Shown here piece after piece: positions 31,415 to 35,858 of a DNA stretch of 35,858 bases. The DNA comes from Isoptericola sp. (GTDB lineage Bacteria; Actinomycetota; Actinomycetes; Actinomycetales; Cellulomonadaceae), in assembly GCA_031181105.1 (NCBI GenBank), contig JAPSLD010000006.1, positions 1 through 35,858 of the forward strand, given 5' to 3'. Below the pieces are notes generated by a model that saw nothing but the letters and a program-made list of their open reading frames with translations, searched no databases and was not told where the DNA came from. Positions within the stretch are counted from its first letter, which is position 1. Every line of letters starts with the position of its first letter. The position numbers were made by a program, and so were the translations under genes.

Positions 31415-32563
31415 ATGCCGATGACCCCGCAGTCGGCGGCCGACGTCCGCCCGTACGACGCCCTGCTGCTCTACTCCTTCGGTGGCCCCGACAAGCCGGA
31501 GGACGTCGTCCCGTTCCTCCGCAACGTGACCGCCGGCAAGGGGATCCCCGACTCGCGGCTCGAGGAGGTCGGCGAGCACTACTACGCGTTCGGCGGCAAG
31601 AGCCCGATCAACGAGCAGAACCTGGCGCTCAAGGCGGCACTCGAGGCCGAGCTCGCGGAGCGCGGGATCGACCTGCCGGTCGTGTGGGGCAACCGCAACT
31701 GGGCCCCGTACACCGACGACGCGATCGACGAGCTCGAGCGGCTCGGCGCCGAGCGCGCCGTCGCGCTCGTGACGTCGGCGTACTCGAGCTACTCCGGCTG
31801 CCGCCAGTACCGCGAGGACCTCGCCGTCGTGCTGGACAAGCGCGGCCAGCTCGGCCCCGACGGGTCCACGGGCGTGCAGCTCGACAAGATCCGCTCGTAC
31901 TTCAACCACCCGGGCTTCGTCCAGGCCAACGTCGAGGCGGTGCTCGACGCGTACCGCGAGCTCGAGGCCAAGGGCGGCTCGCCCGCGCACGCGCGGGTCG
32001 TGTTCGTCACGCACTCGATCCCCACGACGATGGAGGCGGCGTCGCGCGTCAGCCACGCCACCTACTCCGAGCAGCACCTCGACGCCGCGCAGGTCATCGC
32101 CGACGCGATCGCCGAGCACCGCGGCCACCCCGTGCAGTGGGAGCTGGCGTACTGCTCGCGGTCCGGCCCGCCGTCGCAGCCGTGGCTCGAGCCGGACGTG
32201 AACGACCTGCTCGAGGAGCGCGCGGCCGAGGGCCTGCGCAACGTCGTGCTGTCGCCGTTCGGGTTCGTCTCGGACCACATGGAGGTCGCGTACGACCTCG
32301 ACACCGAGGCCATGGAGACCGCGACGAACCTCGGCATGACCGCCGTCCGCGCGGGCACGGTGGGCACGCGGCCCGCCTTCGTGCGCGGGCTGGTCGACCT
32401 GCTGCTCGAGCGCGCCGCCCTGGCCCGCGGCGAGGACGTCCAGGAGGCCACGGTCGGCTCGCTCCCCGCGTTCCGGTCCGTGTGCGTCCCGGACTGCTGC
32501 CTGCGGCGCGACGGCGAGCCGAGCGGCATCCCGGCCCTCTGCGGCGAGGACGTGCGCCGATGA
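31415..32563 (+). CDS. cpfC: Ferrochelatase (coproporphyrin ferrochelatase)
   Basis: [32 protein letters not shown]...[14 protein letters not shown]...[14 protein letters not shown]...[16 protein letters not shown]...[12 protein letters not shown]; Cys-rich C-terminus VCVPDCCL. Confidence 0.96.
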   Translation: MPMTPQSAADVRPYDALLLYSFGGPDKPEDVVPFLRNVTAGKGIPDSRLEEVGEHYYAFGGKSPINEQNLALKAALEAELAERGIDLPVVWGNRNWAPYTDDAIDELERLGAERAVALVTSAYSSYSGCRQYREDLAVVLDKRGQLGPDGSTGVQLDKIRSYFNHPGFVQANVEAVLDAYRELEAKGGSPAHARVVFVTHSIPTTMEAASRVSHATYSEQHLDAAQVIADAIAEHRGHPVQWELAYCSRSGPPSQPWLEPDVNDLLEERAAEGLRNVVLSPFGFVSDHMEVAYDLDTEAMETATNLGMTAVRAGTVGTRPAFVRGLVDLLLERAALARGEDVQEATVGSLPAFRSVCVPDCCLRRDGEPSGIPALCGEDVRR

Positions 32564-33321
32564 GCCGGCACGTCCACGGCGACACCGGGCAGGCCGTCGA
32601 CGCCGAGGCGATCAACTCCTCGACCCGCTACGCGATGGTCGCGGTGTTCTCGCTCGCCGAGCCGCTGCCCGCGGGCGCGGCCGAGCGGGCCGAGCTCGTC
32701 GCCGAGGCCGAGTCCGCCCTGTGGGCGGGCCAGGCCGAGGCCGACCGTGACCCGGCGCGCGCCGAGGGCGACGTCGTCGTGCGCGGCGTGTACGACGTCG
32801 CGGGCCTGCGCGCCGACGCCGACCTCATGGTGTGGGTGCACGGTCCGTCGGTCGAGTCGGTGCAGGGCGCCTACCAGCGGCTGCGCGCGTCGCGGCTCGG
32901 CGCGGCGCTCGCGTCCGAGTGGTCCGTCGTGGCGCTGCACCGGGCCGCCGAGTTCAACCGCGGCCACGTGCCGGCGTTCCTCGCGGGCGAGCGGCCGCGC
33001 GACTACCTGTGCGTCTACCCGTTCGTGCGCTCCTACGACTGGTACTTGCTGCCCGACGACGAGCGCCGCACGATGCTGCGCGACCACGGCATGGCCGCCG
33101 CCGGCTACGCGGACGTGCGGGCCAACACGATGGCGACCTTCGCGCTGAGCGACTACGAGTGGCTCCTCGCCTTCGAGGCCGACGAGCTGCACCGGATCGT
33201 CGACCTCATGCGGGACCTGCGGGCGACCGAGGCGCGCCGCCACGTGCGCGAGGAGGTGCCCTTCTTCACCGGGCCCCGCGTGACGCTCGGCGACTGGGCG
33301 GACCGGCAGCCGCTCGCCTGA
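32560..33321 (+). CDS. chdC: Hydrogen peroxide-dependent heme synthase (coproheme decarboxylase)
   Basis: [11 protein letters not shown]...[21 protein letters not shown]...[51 protein letters not shown] overlap with ferrochelatase. Confidence 0.96.
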   Translation: MSRHVHGDTGQAVDAEAINSSTRYAMVAVFSLAEPLPAGAAERAELVAEAESALWAGQAEADRDPARAEGDVVVRGVYDVAGLRADADLMVWVHGPSVESVQGAYQRLRASRLGAALASEWSVVALHRAAEFNRGHVPAFLAGERPRDYLCVYPFVRSYDWYLLPDDERRTMLRDHGMAAAGYADVRANTMATFALSDYEWLLAFEADELHRIVDLMRDLRATEARRHVREEVPFFTGPRVTLGDWADRQPLA

Positions 33322-34156
33322 CCCCGGGTGCGGCCCGGCCGCCGCGGTGCCGGGTCGCCACGACGACGGTGCCGCCGGCCGGCCCGTCGCCGTCCGGGTC
33401 CTCGTCCGGGTCGTCGTGCACGACGGCGGCCCGCAGCCCGGCGTCGGCGACGAGCGCGGCGGCCGTGGCCGCCTGACCGGGGGAGACCTCGAAGAGCAGG
33501 CTCCCGTCCGGGGCCAGCCACGCCGGGGCCGCAGCGACGACACGGCGCAGCACGTCCAGGCCGTCCGGCCCGCCGTCGAGCGCGACGGCGGGCTCGTGCT
33601 CGCGGGCCTCGGGCGGCATGGTCGCGATCGCCGCGGTCGGCACGTACGGCGCGTTGCACAGGAGCAGGTCGACGCGTCCCCGCAGGCGCCCGGGCACGCC
33701 GTCGAGCAGGTCCCCGGTGTGCACGTGCCCGCCCAGGGGCCCGAGGTTGCGCCGCGCGTGCGCCGTGGCGGCGGGGTCGACGTCGGACGCGTGCAGCGTG
33801 ACGTCCGCCGCCAGCCCGAGCAGGACCGCACCGCCCACCGCGCCGCAGCCGCAGCACAGGTCGACGACCACCACCCCGTCCGGCCCGCCGGGCGGCGGGG
33901 CGGCGAGCGCGGCGCGCACCATGAGCTCGGTGCGGCGCCGGGGCACGAAGACGCCCGGACCCACCGACCACCGCCTGCCGGCGAACGCCACCCACCCGAG
34001 GACGTGCTCGAGCGGTTCGCCCGCGACGCGGCGCGCGACCACGGCGCGCAGGTCCGCCCCGGCGGCCGCCGCCTCGAGCAGCAGGTCGGCCTCCTCCTCG
34101 GCGAACACGCACCCGGCGGCGCGCAGCGACGCGACGACGCCCTCCCGGTCGCTCAC
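33266..34156 (-). CDS. Putative protein (glutamine-N5) methyltransferase, PrmC-related with NAPY motif
   Basis: [25 protein letters not shown]...[17 protein letters not shown]...[48 protein letters not shown] start at 34156; 3' end overlaps convergent chdC by 56 bp. Confidence 0.9.
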   Translation of the reverse strand: MSDREGVVASLRAAGCVFAEEEADLLLEAAAAGADLRAVVARRVAGEPLEHVLGWVAFAGRRWSVGPGVFVPRRRTELMVRAALAAPPPGGPDGVVVVDLCCGCGAVGGAVLLGLAADVTLHASDVDPAATAHARRNLGPLGGHVHTGDLLDGVPGRLRGRVDLLLCNAPYVPTAAIATMPPEAREHEPAVALDGGPDGLDVLRRVVAAAPAWLAPDGSLLFEVSPGQAATAAALVADAGLRAAVVHDDPDEDPDGDGPAGGTVVVATRHRGGRAAPGVRRAAAGPPSRRASRGAR

Positions 34157-34458
34157 GCGCCCGCAGCCTCCACCACCGTCTCGAAGTGCTCGACGGTCGG
34201 GAAGGGCTCGTAGAAGTGGTGCAGCAGCTCGCGCCACCGGGCGTACCGGTCGGAGCCGCGGAAGCCCTCGGTGTGCGCCCGGACGGACTCCCACTCCACG
34301 AGCAGCAGGTACGTCGACGGGGACTCGACCGAGCGGGACAGCCACAGGCCGCCGAACCCGGGCGTCGCCTCGACGAGGGGCCGCGCCTCGGCGAAGGCCG
34401 CCTCGAACGCGGCCTCCTGGCCCGGGCGGACGGGAAGCAGCGCGTGCTCGAGGATCAT
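34153..34458 (-). CDS. Antibiotic biosynthesis monooxygenase (ABM) fold protein
   Basis: MILEHALLPVRPGQEAAFEAAFAEARPLVEATPGFGGLWLSRSVESPSTYLLLVEWESVRAHTEGFRGSDRYARWRELLHHFYEPFPTVEHFE. Confidence 0.93.
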   Translation of the reverse strand: MILEHALLPVRPGQEAAFEAAFAEARPLVEATPGFGGLWLSRSVESPSTYLLLVEWESVRAHTEGFRGSDRYARWRELLHHFYEPFPTVEHFETVVEAAGA

Positions 34459-34534
34459 CGGGCGATCCTAGTGGCCGCCGGCAGCCGCCGGGCCCAGGCC
34501 GGGACGCGCCCGCCCGGGCCCGGCGGTCACCCGG

Positions 34535-35836
34535 TCACGGGTACAGGCCGCGGATCTCGTGCGCGTCGGCGGTGCGCTTGACGCCGATGATCAGCGCCGC
34601 GTCGCGCAGCGACACCCCGTGTGCCCGGGCCATCGCGGAGACCTCGTGGTACGACGTCGTCATGCGGTGCTCGAGCTTCTCGGCGATCTCGTGCTCGGTC
34701 CACCAGTACGTCTGGTTGGCCTGGACCCACTCGAAGTAGGACACGACGACGCCGCCCGCGTTGGCGAGGACGTCGGGCACGACCGTCACGCCGTTCTTCG
34801 CCAGGACGCGGTCGCCCGCGGTCGTCGTCGGGCCGTTCGCGCCCTCGACGACGTAGCGAGCGCGCACCCGGCCGGCCGCCGCCTCGTCGAGCACACCCTC
34901 GACGGCGGCGGGCACGAGCACGTCGACGTCGAGCGCGAGCAGCTCGGCGTTGGAGATCGGGTCGGCGCCGTCGAACCCGACGACCGAGCCCGTGGCGGCC
35001 ACGTGGGCGAACAGCCGGTCGACGTCGATCCCGGTGTCCGCCTTGATGCCGCCGTACTGGTCGCTGACCGCCACCACGCGCGCACCCCGGGCGGCGAAGA
35101 TCGCGGCGGCGTGCGAGCCCACCTTGCCGAAGCCCTGCACGGCGACCGACACGGCGTCGAGCTTCTCGCCGACCTCCTCGAGCGCCGCCGCGGTCACGTG
35201 CACGATCCCGGCGCTCGTCGCCGTGCCCCGGCCCAGCGACCCGCCCACGGCGAGCGGCTTGCCCGTCACGACGGCGGGGATCGTGTGGCCGCGGTTGACG
35301 GAGTAGGTGTCCATGACCCAGGCCATGGTCTGCGAGTCGGTGCCCATGTCCGGCGCCATGATGTCGGTGTCGGGGCCGATCATCGGCATGATCTCGGACG
35401 TGTACCGCCGGGTGACGCGCTCGAGCTCGGACGTCGAGTACTCGCGGGGGTCGATGGCGACGCCGCCCTTGGCGCCGCCGTAGGGCAGGTCCACGACGCC
35501 GCACTTCCACGTCATCCACATGGCGAGGGCGCGGACCTCGTCGATGTCGACGGACGGGTGGTAGCGCAGGCCGCCCTTGCCGGGCCCGCGCGAGACGTTG
35601 TGCTGGACGCGGAAGCCGTGGAACAGCACGGTCTCGCCGGTGTCGCGGCGCAGCGGCACGGCGACGTGGATCTCGCGGCGCGGCGTGGCCAGCATGCGGT
35701 GCAGGCCCTCGTCGTAGCCCAGGTGCTCGACTGCGGTGGCGAGCTGCTCGTGCGCCGTGGACAGGGCGCCTGCCCGGCGAGGGGGGACGAAGGGTGCGTC
35801 AGGCAGTTCGGGTGTGGTGATCGACGACGTCGTCAC
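34535..35836 (-). CDS. Glu/Leu/Phe/Val dehydrogenase (glutamate dehydrogenase)
   Basis: FHGFRVQHNVSRGPGKGGLRYHPSVDIDEVRALAMWMTWKCGVVDLPYGGAKGGVAIDPREYS...VAVQGFGKVGSHAAAIFAARGARVVAVSDQYGGI... VLANAGGVVVSYFEWVQ. Confidence 0.96.
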   Translation of the reverse strand: MTTSSITTPELPDAPFVPPRRAGALSTAHEQLATAVEHLGYDEGLHRMLATPRREIHVAVPLRRDTGETVLFHGFRVQHNVSRGPGKGGLRYHPSVDIDEVRALAMWMTWKCGVVDLPYGGAKGGVAIDPREYSTSELERVTRRYTSEIMPMIGPDTDIMAPDMGTDSQTMAWVMDTYSVNRGHTIPAVVTGKPLAVGGSLGRGTATSAGIVHVTAAALEEVGEKLDAVSVAVQGFGKVGSHAAAIFAARGARVVAVSDQYGGIKADTGIDVDRLFAHVAATGSVVGFDGADPISNAELLALDVDVLVPAAVEGVLDEAAAGRVRARYVVEGANGPTTTAGDRVLAKNGVTVVPDVLANAGGVVVSYFEWVQANQTYWWTEHEIAEKLEHRMTTSYHEVSAMARAHGVSLRDAALIIGVKRTADAHEIRGLYP

Positions 35837-35858
35837 GGGTCCTCCAGGACGGGTGCCG

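Noticed and set aside
1-35858. Mobile element, prophage or genomic island
   Set aside because: No transposase, integrase, phage or conjugation motifs; no tRNA-flanked junction; composition looks uniform and many genes are housekeeping with recognisable synteny.

Overview
High-GC actinobacterial chromosomal window (gene content and synteny suggest Micrococcales/Cellulomonas-like; inferred from sequence only). It is densely packed with about 40 credible protein-coding genes. I see no rRNA, tRNA, CRISPR array, transposase or phage genes. Recognisable blocks: (i) partial GH15-like gene; (ii) tandem YciI/DGPF genes plus an ECF42-type sigma factor, with a TGTCGA-N17-CGAC promoter upstream; (iii) EamA transporter/LysR divergent pair; (iv) DUF5997 / HTH-less LysR-effector-domain pair; (v) LPLTG surface protein, ATP-dependent DNA ligase, HxlR/oxidoreductase pair, desaturase, msrA; (vi) a metB-ilvA-greA-DUF4307-mca-hemolysin III-uppS block resembling the M. 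tuberculosis Rv1079-Rv1086 neighbourhood; (vii) MarR/FMN reductase/glycerate kinase; (viii) an AAA ATPase, a minimal left-handed beta-helix protein and an uncharacterised multidomain protein (N-terminal domain, S1/OB, coiled coil, basic C-terminal domain); (ix) coproheme pathway genes (ferrochelatase and ChdC), a PrmC-related methyltransferase and Glu dehydrogenase. Best leads for something undescribed: a stand-alone copy of the ECF42 C-terminal domain lacking sigma2/sigma4 (19367-20110), 17 kb from the full-length ECF42 gene; the 634-aa S1/coiled-coil protein (29352-31256); the possible split LysR system (7146-8481); widespread leaderless promoters, some back to back in gaps of 35-52 bp; and two tandem duplications that both span stop codons.
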